Shown: piece by piece, positions 6,657-17,400 of the stretch | How the letters are laid out: each line of letters opens with the position of its first letter | Position numbering within the stretch: the stretch's first letter is position 1 | From: Akkermansia muciniphila | GTDB lineage: Bacteria; Verrucomicrobiota; Verrucomicrobiia; Opitutales; UBA953 | Length of the DNA: 64,000 nt | Direction of reading: 5' to 3' | NCBI GenBank assembly: GCA_943331445.1 | Contig: CALQLO010000006.1 | Coordinates: 1-64,000 of the forward strand | Notes under the pieces: generated by a model | Databases searched by the model: none | Seen by the model: only the letters and a program-made list of their open reading frames with translations | Told to the model about the DNA's origin: nothing | Translations under genes and position numbers: made by a program

Positions 6657-8717
6657 TCAGAGCTCGACCTGCATGCCCAACTCGACCACGCGGCCGGGCG
6701 GGAGGTTGAAGTAAGCCGTTGCCGAGAGGGCGTTGCGGTTCAGGACTTCAAAGAGTTTTTCCTGCACCGCGTTAAGCGTGAAGCCGGTCGTCGCGCGGAC
6801 AATCGTCTCGCGGCTGAGGAAGTAGGTCGTCTCCATCATGTTCGGCGTGATGCCGAGCTCCTTGTAGGCCGCGTCGAGCACCGGGAAGACGTCCTGCTTC
6901 TCGCGGAAGCCGAACTTGCCAGTCACGCTGAGTACCGATGGGAATTCTTCGTGGCTATCGACCTTGCAGAACTTCGGGCCGCGGGTGTTGAAACTGATGC
7001 GGTCGGATGGGGGTACGATGGCGCGGTCTTCGTCGACCTTGAGGGTCACCACGATAATGTGGTCGTGGAGCGCCTTGTTGTGCTTGAGGTTGTGGGCGAG
7101 GGCCATTGGCACCGACTTCGTCGAGCCAGTCATATAGATGGCGGTGCCCTTGACGCGACTGAGTTTACCCGCGATGAAGCGATCCTCGACGCTATCCAGG
7201 AAGTTCTCGAAATCGCCGCTGCTCTCGCCTTCGCTCATCTTCTCCTTCATGACGAGTCGGCCTTTGTTCCAGACCGCCATGATGTAATAGACCAGGGCGC
7301 CGGCGGTGAGGGGTAGCCAGCCGCTCTCGAAAATCTTCGGGACGTTGGACGAGACGAAAACCAACTCCAGCAGGATGACGGGAGCGATTAAAACGTAGGC
7401 CGTGACGGAGGGGATTCGAAAACGTTGGCGGAGGTATTGACCGAACAGAATCGTGGTCACCAACATCGTCATACTCACGGCGATACCGTAGGCACTGGCC
7501 AGATGTTCGGAGGACTTATACTGCAGGACCAGCAGGATGGAGCCGATCATGAGTAACCAATTAATGATGGGGATATAGATTTGTCCGGATTCCTGGTCGG
7601 AGGTGAACTCGACGCGCATTCGCGGCAAGTAGTTCAGCTGAATGGCCTGCATCGTCGTCGAGAAGGCCCCTGAAATCAGCGCCTGTGAGGCGATGATGGC
7701 AGCGAGGGTCGCGATGATGACCAGCGGGATTTGTGCCCATCCTGGGGCCATGTTGAAGAACGGATTGAAACCGTGGATGAACTCAGATGCCGGCTGCGCG
7801 AGGGCCCAGGCGCCTTGGCCTAGGTAGTTAAGGATGAGGGCAGGGAAGACGATGAAGTACCAGCCGGCTCGAATCGGCTTTTGGCCGAAGTGACCCATGT
7901 CTGCGTAAAGCGCCTCGGCGCCAGTGACGGAAAGGAAAACCGCACTGAGAATAATCATCGCCAAGCCTGGGTTGGTGATGAAGAACCCGACAGACTCCAA
8001 GGGGTTGAAGGCGTGGGCAATCATCTTGGCTTGGGCTGGGTGGGCGATGAGCGCACCGATGCCGGTGGCGGCAATGCAACCAAACCAAGCGAGTGTAATG
8101 GGGCCGAAATACATACCGACCTTGCCGGAACCGCGTCGCTGCAGGGCGAAGATGCCCACGAGGATGAATACCGCCACGGCCGGAATCAGGATGGTCAAGA
8201 AGTGGTCCGAGATCGGCCCTTTCATGCTCTCGTTAGCCTCTTTGATGCCTTCAAGGGCAGAGAGCACCGAAATGGCCGGGGTAATGACGCCGTCGCCGAA
8301 GAGCAGGGCAGTACCGAAGACGCCGAGCAGCACGAGCACGCTGCGGTGCTTGCGCTTGGACTGAACGTGGGTCCGATCTTCTTCGCTCTTTTCATCGGCC
8401 TTCTGCTTCTTGCTGGCCAGGGAGACCAAGGTCATGATGCCCCCTTCGCCATCCTCATTGGCCTCCATGATGAACAGGACGTATTTGACCGTCACGACGC
8501 AGATGAGGGACCAAATGATCATGGATACCGCGGGGACGACAATCTGTCCGATGGTGGCGTTGGCGTGGAGGCCGTTGCGCAGGCACTCGCGGAAGGCGTA
8601 GAGCGGGCTGGTCCCGATATCCCCGAAGACCACCCCGAGGGCGGCAACGGTCGCAGCCATGGTGAGCGGCTTGACGAGTTCGGAGCCTTTGTCTGACTCC
8701 TGTGAGGGTTTACTCAT
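6657..8717 (-). CDS. kup: KUP-family potassium uptake protein
   Basis: A 686-residue integral membrane protein that takes up potassium, generally with protons. The N-terminal cytoplasmic stretch is followed by LGVVFGDIGTSPLYAFREC, the hallmark of the KUP/HAK/KT family, and about twelve hydrophobic segments through residue 480. The C-terminal hydrophilic domain carries IYMTGSTKSVPMALAHNLKHN and ends in GMQVEL. It is slightly longer than the E. coli protein (622), partly because of a charged insertion around DEKSEEDRTHVQSKRKHR. It is divergent from yajC, with 130 bases between the starts. Confidence 0.95.
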   Translation of the reverse strand: MSKPSQESDKGSELVKPLTMAATVAALGVVFGDIGTSPLYAFRECLRNGLHANATIGQIVVPAVSMIIWSLICVVTVKYVLFIMEANEDGEGGIMTLVSLASKKQKADEKSEEDRTHVQSKRKHRSVLVLLGVFGTALLFGDGVITPAISVLSALEGIKEANESMKGPISDHFLTILIPAVAVFILVGIFALQRRGSGKVGMYFGPITLAWFGCIAATGIGALIAHPAQAKMIAHAFNPLESVGFFITNPGLAMIILSAVFLSVTGAEALYADMGHFGQKPIRAGWYFIVFPALILNYLGQGAWALAQPASEFIHGFNPFFNMAPGWAQIPLVIIATLAAIIASQALISGAFSTTMQAIQLNYLPRMRVEFTSDQESGQIYIPIINWLLMIGSILLVLQYKSSEHLASAYGIAVSMTMLVTTILFGQYLRQRFRIPSVTAYVLIAPVILLELVFVSSNVPKIFESGWLPLTAGALVYYIMAVWNKGRLVMKEKMSEGESSGDFENFLDSVEDRFIAGKLSRVKGTAIYMTGSTKSVPMALAHNLKHNKALHDHIIVVTLKVDEDRAIVPPSDRISFNTRGPKFCKVDSHEEFPSVLSVTGKFGFREKQDVFPVLDAAYKELGITPNMMETTYFLSRETIVRATTGFTLNAVQEKLFEVLNRNALSATAYFNLPPGRVVELGMQVEL

Positions 8718-8847
8718 GTAGAGTTATTCACAGTGACAGCTCGCGGAGCCTAATCAAAGCCAATCGGGGTGTGCCCGGGCTTGCTTTTTTGCCCTTAAAT
8801 CGCATTTCCAGACTTTCCCCTTTCACGCTTTCCAAACAATACGAACA

Positions 8848-9177
8848 ATGAACACCATCCAAACTGTTGTTAGTCAAGTACTAGCACAATCGAATGCCGC
8901 CGCATTCGACCCCACCAGCCTCGTCATTCCGGTCTTAATGATGGCCGGCTTTTATTTCCTTTTCATCGCTCCCCAGCGGAAGCGCCAGAAGGAGCTCGAA
9001 AAGCTCCAATCCGAACTCGCCGTGGGCGATGAAGTGATCGCTTTGGGCGGAATTTACGCTCGGGTGGTCACTATTAAGGAAGATCGCGTCACCCTCGAAC
9101 TCGATACGGGTCGGATGACCGTTCATAAGTCTGCCATCATGGGCAAGGACGCGAGCGCCATCGTCGCCCAGGCCTAA
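8848..9177 (+). CDS. yajC: preprotein translocase subunit YajC
   Basis: A 109-residue inner-membrane protein of the SecDF-YajC accessory complex. One transmembrane helix (VIPVLMMAGFYFLFIAP, about 27-43) is followed by the family signature QRKRQKELEKLQ and a small soluble domain ending GKDASAIVAQA. secDF starts 22 bases downstream, the conserved order. Confidence 0.94.
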   Translation: MNTIQTVVSQVLAQSNAAAFDPTSLVIPVLMMAGFYFLFIAPQRKRQKELEKLQSELAVGDEVIALGGIYARVVTIKEDRVTLELDTGRMTVHKSAIMGKDASAIVAQA

Positions 9178-9199
9178 CCCTTACCTCCTGAATCATATT

Positions 9200-11890
9200 A
9201 TGAACTCCAGGTCATGGGTCTGGAAGCTGGCGCTTTCGCTGGTTTTTGTTGGTTGGGCTTGCTGGCGCATGGTGCCAGTCGCACCGGTACCATTTGAAGT
9301 TTACGCTCCCACTCGCGCGCTTTCGGCTAAGGCGGACGAATTCAAGAAGCTCGATGCGGAAGCCCGCGCGCGCATGCTTAAGGATAGTTGTTCTTATTAT
9401 AAGGCCCTGGGTGATATCGGCGAAGGGGTTGGTCGTGATAAGGGCGTCGATCTCCTGCCGTTCTTTTACGACGAAGCCAAGTTCGTGCGTATTCCCAATC
9501 AGTCTAAGCGTAATGCGAAGGTCATCGCCGAGCTTTACAAGGAATGCCAAGGCCGGCTGACGCTGGGCCTCGATCTGCAAGGCGGGGTTTCCTTTACACT
9601 CAAGATTGACCCGACCGGCGTGGAATCCAATCCCGCTGGTGCCACGAAGGAGACCGCCATGTCTCACTCGGAAATGGTGGCACAGGCGCTCAAGGTTATG
9701 GAGCAGCGCGTGAATTCCGCAGGTCTCGCCGAGCCGGTCATCCGGCCAGTCGGTGACCTTTCCATCGAAATTCAACTCCCGGGAGCCGATGCCGCCAATG
9801 ACTCCCAAGTAATGGATAAGTTGAAGGCCCCAGCCAAACTCGAATTCCGTCAGGTTTATCGCTATGGGACCCCGGCTGATACCGAGAAGGAGCACTCCTT
9901 TAAGTCGCTTCCCGATGCTGGCCCCGGGAGCGATGGCTCGTCCTATTCCCAGTACGAAGTCCTAGTTCAAGATTCGGAGCCTTCCCGCACGGGTGAAGTG
10001 CGCCAGACGCGTTACTACGTTCGCCGTCGCGCCGATGCCGATGGCTCGATCATCCAGAAGGCTGCCGGGATGCCCAATCCCGACGGCGTCTCTTTCTACG
10101 TCGACATGCGTTTCACGGATGAGGGGGCGAAGAAGTTTGGAGATCTGACCGCCAAGATTGCCGAGGCTAATGTTCGCTCCATCGGCCAGCTGGCCATTGT
10201 GCTCGACGGTAAACTCCAGTCCTCGCCGACGGTTCGCGAAGCTATCCGGAGCTCGGGTGCGACCATCAGTGGTAATTTCAGTCGCGAAGAGGTTATCAGC
10301 CTAGCCAATGTTTTGAACAATCCGCTCCGGTTTCCGATGATCACGCAGGACGTGACTTCTGTGGGTCCGACGCTGGCTAAGGATGCTCAGACCAAGTCGG
10401 TCATGGCCTCGGCCGTTGCGGTCGGCCTCGTCGTCCTCTTCATGGTCGGCTTCTACGTCTGGGGCGGTTTCATTGCCGTCTTCGGCATGGTGGTCAATCT
10501 GGTGATGATGCTCGGTGCCATGGCCATCGCGGGTGCCACCATCACGCTTCCGGGCGTGGCGGCGTTGGTGCTCACCCTCGGCATGGCGGTGGATGCCAAC
10601 ATTCTCATCCTTGAGCGCGTCCGTGAGGAAGCCCGCGCCGGCAAGGACCGTGCGATGGCTCTCCGCGAGGGCTATAACCGTGCGACCTGGACCATCGTCG
10701 ATGCCAATCTCACGCACTTACTGGTCGCCTTGATCCTCGCCTTCATGGGTACGGGGCCCGTGCGCGGCTTCGGTATCACGCTGATTATTGGTATCTTCAC
10801 GACGCTCTTCACGACCCTCGTGACCTGCCGTGGGTTGCAGGAACTTGCGCTGGCGCGCGGCATCATGGCGCGAATCTTTGGCCTGCCGGTCTTCAAGCCG
10901 ACCCTTTCTATCCAGTTCCTGGACTATGCTCGCAAGGCTTTCATCGTCTCTTGGGTGATTGTCGCCCTGGGTATCGGCGAACTGGCCGTTAAGGGTAAGG
11001 AAGCTTTCGGTAAGGATTTCCGCGGTGGTGAGTCGACCCTGGTCAATATCGCCCCTGGCTCAAAGGTGGATATCGGGCGGGTCGTCAAATTGGCCAGTTC
11101 CATCGGATTGCCTGATACCACCGCTACGGTGCAGACTCCGATTGGCGGCGGTGCGCCGACGCTGCGAATCGAAACCGAACTCACGAAGGATAAATCCAAG
11201 GGCGAGTTCGCCAATCTTAAGAAAATCGTCACCGCGCTCAAGAAGGACTATCCTGAGATTCTGAAGGATAAGGCCGCGACCGAGGAGAATCTGATGCTCA
11301 ATCGCGAGTCCATCGGTGCCTCGGTGAGCGGAGAATTACGCTATAACGCAATCATCTCCGTGGTCCTAGCCCTCGTGGGTATCGGCATCTACGTTTCGCT
11401 CCGCTTCGAAACCGGCTTCGGCGTCGCGGCGATGATCGCCACGTTGCACGACGTGCTGATGACCATCGCGCTGTTCGTCTTCTTTGGCGGCCAGTTCAAC
11501 TCAGGCCTGATTGCCGCCATCCTGCTCATCATCGGTTACTCGGTGAATGACACGATTGTCGTCTTCGACCGAATCCGCGAAGAGCTCGGGCATAACCCGG
11601 GACGCACGTTGAAAGACGTGATCCACTTCGCCATCAATCGCACGCTTTCCCGTACGGTCCTGACTTCCTCCACGGTCTTCCTCTGCGCTGTCGCCCTCTG
11701 GGCCTTCGGTGCCGGCGATGTCCGTCTCTACGGCGAAGTCTTTATCTACGGCGTGCTCACGGGAACCTTCTCCTCGATCTTCATTGCCAGCCCCATTTTC
11801 TATTGGTGGCACAAGGGTGATCGTAAGGGTGTGGATGCGGCGGAACTTCCGCGCACCTACTCCTGGGAAGCTGGCTCCGACACCAAATAA
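9200..11890 (+). CDS. secDF: SecDF fusion, protein export membrane protein
   Basis: An 896-residue fusion of SecD and SecF, which use the proton gradient to pull secreted proteins through SecYEG. The SecD part has LGLDLQGGVSFTL, the periplasmic P1 region, and a six-helix domain with AVDANILILERVREE. The SecF part begins near residue 570 with LSIQFLDYARKAF and has DFRGGESTLVNI and VNDTIVVFDRIREE. Both RND-like halves keep the acidic residues at the family positions. Fused SecDF occurs in several phyla. It follows yajC by 22 bases and precedes recJ by eleven. Confidence 0.95.
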   Translation: MNSRSWVWKLALSLVFVGWACWRMVPVAPVPFEVYAPTRALSAKADEFKKLDAEARARMLKDSCSYYKALGDIGEGVGRDKGVDLLPFFYDEAKFVRIPNQSKRNAKVIAELYKECQGRLTLGLDLQGGVSFTLKIDPTGVESNPAGATKETAMSHSEMVAQALKVMEQRVNSAGLAEPVIRPVGDLSIEIQLPGADAANDSQVMDKLKAPAKLEFRQVYRYGTPADTEKEHSFKSLPDAGPGSDGSSYSQYEVLVQDSEPSRTGEVRQTRYYVRRRADADGSIIQKAAGMPNPDGVSFYVDMRFTDEGAKKFGDLTAKIAEANVRSIGQLAIVLDGKLQSSPTVREAIRSSGATISGNFSREEVISLANVLNNPLRFPMITQDVTSVGPTLAKDAQTKSVMASAVAVGLVVLFMVGFYVWGGFIAVFGMVVNLVMMLGAMAIAGATITLPGVAALVLTLGMAVDANILILERVREEARAGKDRAMALREGYNRATWTIVDANLTHLLVALILAFMGTGPVRGFGITLIIGIFTTLFTTLVTCRGLQELALARGIMARIFGLPVFKPTLSIQFLDYARKAFIVSWVIVALGIGELAVKGKEAFGKDFRGGESTLVNIAPGSKVDIGRVVKLASSIGLPDTTATVQTPIGGGAPTLRIETELTKDKSKGEFANLKKIVTALKKDYPEILKDKAATEENLMLNRESIGASVSGELRYNAIISVVLALVGIGIYVSLRFETGFGVAAMIATLHDVLMTIALFVFFGGQFNSGLIAAILLIIGYSVNDTIVVFDRIREELGHNPGRTLKDVIHFAINRTLSRTVLTSSTVFLCAVALWAFGAGDVRLYGEVFIYGVLTGTFSSIFIASPIFYWWHKGDRKGVDAAELPRTYSWEAGSDTK

Positions 11891-11901
11891 AGCTGCCGAT
11901 T

Positions 11902-13614
11902 ATGGCCGCCTGGTCTCACCGGGCTGCGGACGCGGGTCTTGCCCGTCGTATCGCAGCCTCGCTGGGGGTTAGTGAACCTCTCGCCTTTGTCTTGGCTCGT
12001 TCCTTCGCGGATGAAGCCTCGGCGGAGCAGCATCTCCGCCCGCAACTGGCCCATGTCTCCGATCCTTTCGCGGTCGGTGGACTCCGGGAGGCTGCCGAGC
12101 GTCTCGTGGCTGCGGCCGCCAAGGGGGAGCGCATTGCCATCTTGGGCGATTACGATGTCGATGGCGTTTCCAGCACCGCAATGCTCGTGCATTTCATGCG
12201 CCGTCTGGGGGCGCAGCCGGAATACTTTGTGCCCCGACGATTGGAGGAAGGCTATGGCCTTTCGATGGCCGCCTTGGAGCGGGTGCTGGCCGAAGCTAAG
12301 CCGCAGTTATTCGTGGCTCTAGATTGTGGGACGAATTCCAAACCAGAAGTGGATCGACTCCGCGCCGAGGGCGTCGATGTCATTGTCGTTGACCACCACG
12401 TCGCGAAGGAGACCCGGGTCACCTGCACGCTGGTCAATCCGCGCGTCAATGATGCGGAAGATGCGCCTTGGCAGTCTCTCTGCACGGCGGGCTTGGTGTT
12501 TAAGCTCGTGCATGGCATCTTGAAGGTGCTGCGTCTCGCCGGCGACGAACGGGGCACGCGTATCGCGGTAAAGGAATACCTGGATCTGGCCGCGTTGGGT
12601 ACCATCGCCGACTTGGTGCCGTTGCGCTCTGAGAATCGGATTCTGGCAGCCCATGGCCTCCGGGCCCTCGGCGAGGCTCGTCGGCAGGGGGTGCGTGCTT
12701 TGATTAGCGTCAGCGGCATGGAGCCAGGGGGCGTCCTGACCTCGGTGGATGTCTCTTATCGGATCGGCCCGCGTATCAATGCCAGCGGCCGACTGGCGGA
12801 TGCCTCGTTGCCCCTGCGCTTGTTGCTCTCAGATGACCCCGATGACTGCATCCGCGATGCGGCCCAGCTCGACGCCATCAATCGCGAGCGTCAGGAGATC
12901 GATAAGAAGGTCACCGAAGAAGCCACCGCTCAGGCCAAAAGCATGGGGGATCTCGCGGGCTATGTGGTTCACGGCGATTGGCATCCCGGAGTGGTCGGGA
13001 TTGCCGCCGGGAAAATTTGCCGAGCGTTGGATCGCCCGGTCATCGTCCTCGGCAAGGAAGGGGAGAGCGCCAAGGGTTCTGGGCGCAGCGTGCCGGGTAC
13101 CAATCTTGTGGAGGCACTCGGTGCCTGTGCGGACCTGCTGAAGACTTATGGTGGTCATCCGATGGCCGTGGGCGTCTCCCTAGATATCGTCGATGTGCCT
13201 GCCTTCCGCGAACGCTTCGCCGCTGCCATTGCCGCCCAGCGTTTAGCCGGTGGCGTGCAGGTCGATGGTCGTGATATCGATATCGCCCATTGGATTAAGC
13301 CCTCGGAAGTCACCGATAACCTGCTGGATGACTTGGATCTGCTGCAGCCCTACGGCGAAGGGAATCCCGAGCCCGTCTTCGGTTTCAAGAGTTTCGTCTT
13401 TGATCGCATGCCGACGCCTTTTGGGGACGGCAACTTCCGCCATCAACTGTCGCTCAGCGGTGGCCGGCGCCTCAACTTCGTTGCTTGGCGTATGGCCGAG
13501 CGTCTCCCTGAGCCCGGCAAGCCCGTGGAGATGGCGGTACGCCTTCAATGGAATCGGTGGCAAGGGCGCCGTATTCCGCAGGCGGAGATCCTCGACTGGC
13601 GCTACGTCAGCTGA
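11902..13614 (+). CDS. recJ: single-stranded-DNA-specific exonuclease RecJ
   Basis: A 570-residue DHH-superfamily 5-prime-3-prime exonuclease used in recombination and mismatch repair. Metal motifs visible in order are ILGDYDVDGVSSTAML, VALDCGTNS, VIVVDHHVAKE and the INASGRLADA segment. The DHHA1 domain contains GSGRSVPGTNLVEAL and TYGGHPMAVGVSL, and the C-terminal OB-fold has LLQPYGEGNPEPVF and LNFVAWRMAE. Length matches E. coli RecJ (577). Its stop is two bases from the end of a convergent minus-strand gene. Confidence 0.95.
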   Translation: MAAWSHRAADAGLARRIAASLGVSEPLAFVLARSFADEASAEQHLRPQLAHVSDPFAVGGLREAAERLVAAAAKGERIAILGDYDVDGVSSTAMLVHFMRRLGAQPEYFVPRRLEEGYGLSMAALERVLAEAKPQLFVALDCGTNSKPEVDRLRAEGVDVIVVDHHVAKETRVTCTLVNPRVNDAEDAPWQSLCTAGLVFKLVHGILKVLRLAGDERGTRIAVKEYLDLAALGTIADLVPLRSENRILAAHGLRALGEARRQGVRALISVSGMEPGGVLTSVDVSYRIGPRINASGRLADASLPLRLLLSDDPDDCIRDAAQLDAINRERQEIDKKVTEEATAQAKSMGDLAGYVVHGDWHPGVVGIAAGKICRALDRPVIVLGKEGESAKGSGRSVPGTNLVEALGACADLLKTYGGHPMAVGVSLDIVDVPAFRERFAAAIAAQRLAGGVQVDGRDIDIAHWIKPSEVTDNLLDDLDLLQPYGEGNPEPVFGFKSFVFDRMPTPFGDGNFRHQLSLSGGRRLNFVAWRMAERLPEPGKPVEMAVRLQWNRWQGRRIPQAEILDWRYVS

Positions 13615-13616
13615 GG

Positions 13617-14438
13617 TTATTTTTTCTTACCCTTCCGGTCAGCCGCCGAGGCGGCGCCGGGCGGTGGGCCGGTGAGTCCAGCTCCTTTGCGATCCTGCAC
13701 GCCTTTGATCTGCGTTTGGCCGGTGTCGGGCGGCCCTGGCGTCACGAAGTAAAGAAAGCGGGTATCGTCCTGCTGGAGTGCGTGAAACGAATAACCTGAA
13801 CGGCGTTCACCATTTTCGAAGGTAAAGATTTCGCCATCGAAGTAACTGCCTTCCTCCACTCCTGATTTAATCACCCCGGAACTGCGCGGGGCGATTTTCG
13901 TCAGGGTTTTGCCAGTCTGTAATTCAATGTGGTAGGGGCAGAGGTTAAAGAAGCGCCAGCTGCCGTAAGGGAAGCTGCCGGGAGTGTCCTCGATGACGCT
14001 GATGCCGCCCTCAGGCTTACCCGTGGCGACCAGCAGAATGAGGTGATGAGGGCCTGGGGTGGTCGGGAGGTTGACCCAGGCTGTGGGCGCGCTGTCGCTC
14101 TTGGCTTCGAAGTCGGCCGACCCCTTGTTATTGGCGTTCCGGGGTGGGCTGCCTTTGGTGGCTTTGGTCGGGTCGTCTGAGGCTTTGGTGCCCTTGGGTT
14201 TGATCGGGACTAGCTCGAAGCGGGCTGGGCCTTTGTAGACGAATTCTTCGGAGAAGAAGTCGGGGGCGATGACGAGCGGGACGATCGTGCGGCCTTTACG
14301 ATAGCCTTGGGCCAAGATGGGGCCCTCTAGTGAGATGAGCTTCATGCGGACATCGACCTGGGGGCCAGACGCCTCTTGGGCGACGGCTGCGGTGAAGAGT
14401 AACGTCAGCAGAAAACTGACAATGGGCTTACACTTCAT
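13617..14438 (-). CDS. secreted protein partnered with the pilin-like giant protein
   Basis: A 273-residue protein. MKCKPIVSFLLTLLFTAAVAQ is a clear signal peptide, so I start at 14438 and not at the longer frame from 14510, which lies inside the upstream gene. The mature part has a mostly beta pattern, a Lys/Pro/Ser-rich linker (residues 80-115), and a low-complexity C-terminus ending KGKKK. I do not recognise a domain. It overlaps the 3-prime end of the Verru_Chthon A-like gene by eleven bases on the same strand, so the two are almost certainly co-translated and work together, perhaps in assembly or anchoring of a surface structure. Confidence 0.7.
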   Translation of the reverse strand: MKCKPIVSFLLTLLFTAAVAQEASGPQVDVRMKLISLEGPILAQGYRKGRTIVPLVIAPDFFSEEFVYKGPARFELVPIKPKGTKASDDPTKATKGSPPRNANNKGSADFEAKSDSAPTAWVNLPTTPGPHHLILLVATGKPEGGISVIEDTPGSFPYGSWRFFNLCPYHIELQTGKTLTKIAPRSSGVIKSGVEEGSYFDGEIFTFENGERRSGYSFHALQQDDTRFLYFVTPGPPDTGQTQIKGVQDRKGAGLTGPPPGAASAADRKGKKK

Positions 14439-17400
14439 CAGGCTTAAGCCAGCGGACATTGATAATTTTGAAACGACGGCCGAGCGCATGGTTGAGAGGG
14501 GTGAGCGCATTGCTCAAGGCGGGAATGGCCGGGGGGGTGGCATCCCAATCGGAGGTTGTCGCGGAGGGCTTCGGTGCGGCCGAACCCGTTTCGGGGGCGT
14601 TGGTATTCTTAGTGACTCCACTGTCGATGAAGTCCGGGATGCGTTGGACTACGGCCTCAATCCAACTACGTCCCATACCGGTTCCGATCGTGCCTGCTTC
14701 GCCGTAACAGCGAATCGTGAAGGTGTCAGACCGGGTGGCCAGGGCAGGGCCGAGCAAGGCAAGGACATCAGATTGGATGAGGTTACCGGCCGCGCCGAAC
14801 GCCGTGTGGGTTCGGCTGGTGCCGGTTTGCGCGGTGAGTTCAATGTTCTCGGGATTGGAGGCGAAGCTGGCCGCGGGCTTGGCGAGGTCGGCTTGATAGA
14901 TTTTGCCGAAGGTCATGCTGTTGGTGAGCCGGTCGCTTAATCCGAGATTATCGGTTTGGTCTGAACGGAGGATGGCGGCTTGAATGGTGCCGCATCGCGA
15001 CGCCCAAGTGCTCGGAGTCAGGAAACGGTTCACGAACTCGCTTAAGCCGAGGTAAGGGGTGGTCGCTTGGCTGAGGCCGCGGAAAAGGCGCGGCATCGGG
15101 GTGGTTACGGCAGGTGAGGCGAGGCTGTTGCCGAGTTCGCGCTCCGAGCGCGTCAGGATGGTGAAGCGCGATTTGTTCTCTGCGACGATGGCCTTAGCTA
15201 GGCTAACAATTTGCGCGTCCGTCAGGTTGACGAAACCATTCCAGTTGGCGGCGTCCGTCATATTCGCACTCGTCGCCGGGGTAGCGGTGCCCGTTGGAAT
15301 GCCGCGAGGGAAACGCGCCGATGCGGTGGCCGGAAGGGTTGAAGTCAGGCTGCCGATGGCCATTTTTTTCGCGGAGCCGAGGAGGGCGGTCCACGCTTCG
15401 ACGGAAGTGGAGTTGACGTTGAAGGCGCCATCGTTGAGGAGGACGGAGGAGGAGCGGCGATAATCCTGCAGGGCAGCGAAAAGGGTATCGCTCGATTGGC
15501 CGTTGCGATGCAAGTGCATGCGCGGGTTGTCGAGCGGGGCGACGTCGGCAATGAAGTCGTCTAAGACGCCCGGACTGCTGGTGGTGCCAATGAGGGGTTT
15601 TTGTTCGACGAGGCCGGGGTTAGAGAAGACGGAGGCTTGTGCCGTGGCGAGGCCGGCTGCCGCGGTGGGATTGGGGCCGCTCGCGGCTTGACCGGGTGGC
15701 ACGGTGGGATCCGTCGCCTGAGGCTCCGCCGGGGTGGTTGAGATCGTCATGCGCGGTGCGGAGCCGGAGAGGAAGAAGCCATCCCATAGGGCAGTGTTGA
15801 GCAGGTAGGTTTGGTCATACTCCGTCCAGTTAGGGCCATTGTCCTGGAGGACTCGGTCGGATTTCACCAAAGGGTTGGCGAAGCTATTGCCGATGCTCAG
15901 GAGGGGTTGTTGGTCGCGGACGCTGAAGTTGGCGTGGGCGTATTGTGCCAGAGAGGTCGGCTGAAAGAGTGGAATCTCGGTATGAATCGACTTGGTCATC
16001 GTGCCGCTCGAAGTGAGGGTATAGCCACCATAGGTCGCCGCACCGCTTGAAGCGGTTTGGATGACTTCCGGCCAACTGGCAGGGGTCCAGACGCGGGTGC
16101 GGTAACTGGGGGAGGCACCATTCAGTCCTTGAGCCGACCCGGTGCCTTTTCGTCCGGCTCCATCGGCGCGAATGGTGGCTGCCATGGGGTTCGAATGGGT
16201 GAAGGTCGGGAACGGGCTGGCGGTCCAATCCGCAGTTTTGGCCGACATCTCGATGGCCGAAACGATGGAAGGTTCGCGCGGGGTGACGCCGTTCGAAAAG
16301 AACTTAGGATTGATATACGAGTAGTTGTTGAAGAACTTTTCGGGAGGGGTCCCGACGACCGTTGGATCTAGCCCGCGTTGCACCAGCTCGGTATGTTCGC
16401 TGTTCTTGTAGTAGAAATTGAAAGTCGTCTCGGTGTCATTGATGCGATCGCCGGGCCAGCATGCCATGGTGTGTCGCACGCGGTAAGTGGTCGCCGGGGT
16501 CACGGTGAAGCCGAAGGCATCGGTCCAGTGCCAACCCGAATCATCGCCGAAGCCCCACTGGTTAAGGTCATCGTTAAATCCTCCGGTGGTATTAAAAGTG
16601 TTATTCAGGGTGACGGCCTGCTTCCAATTGGTCATGCCGGCGGGGCAGGAGAAGACGCGGTATTCCCCGGGGGCGATGGTGAAGGTGGACGGCAGGTAGA
16701 TTCGGAACATGTCCTTATCGTTGGCCCGCCCGGTGAGATCCTGCAGCTTGAAGAAGTCGCTGAGCTTGATGTTATATTCAGTCATCGCGCCGGCACCGTA
16801 GTTGGCGTACTGGCGGTAGCGGAAATTCCAGTCATTCCATTCCGTGAAGGAGAGGGCCATCGCGTATTCACCTGTGCCGGACTGCGTCGGCGACCAGGTC
16901 ATGGATACGTTGTAGGGGTTATGCAGGACGACAATCGGGGTGATATTCAGCCAGATGCCGCCGTTCCAATAGTTGACGCTGAACACGAGGGTGACTCGGT
17001 GCACATACGGCGTGGCGGCGCAGTTGATCGGGCGAGGGACCACCCGATTGGCATTGCCGGAAATTTCCGCGAGGTCCGTGGCGTTGGGATTGAAGGGGGT
17101 CGGTTGGTCTCCGCTGTAGACATCCGAAAAACTATAGATGCGGTTACGGATGTTGTTGTCGGCGCCGGCCGCTGGGCTGGGGTGGACGCGGCCAACATTG
17201 GGGTAGAAGGTACGGGCGCGCAGTGAAGGGGTGTTGGCGGTGTTCCAGCCGACTTGCTTGTAGAGGCGGTGGAAGTCACGGAGGGCCCACCACGTCGGGC
17301 CGCGCACATTCCCGTCCGCGGTGGTCCGGTTGAAGATCGGCGCGGTGGTGATCGTGCTGTTGTCCATGGGGATAGTCATCGCGACCGCCCCGTAGCCATT

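Noticed and set aside
7881-8696. 271-codon ORF antisense to kup
   Set aside because: His/Glu/Asp-rich shadow of the KUP gene; no hydrophobic or catalytic pattern of its own.
8724-8732. TTATTCACA DnaA-box match between kup and yajC
   Set aside because: A single match with no AT-rich or repeated context; chance is likely.
16378-17226. 282-codon ORF antisense to the pilin-like gene
   Set aside because: Opposite-strand reading of a Thr/Asn/Pro-rich gene; no start context.
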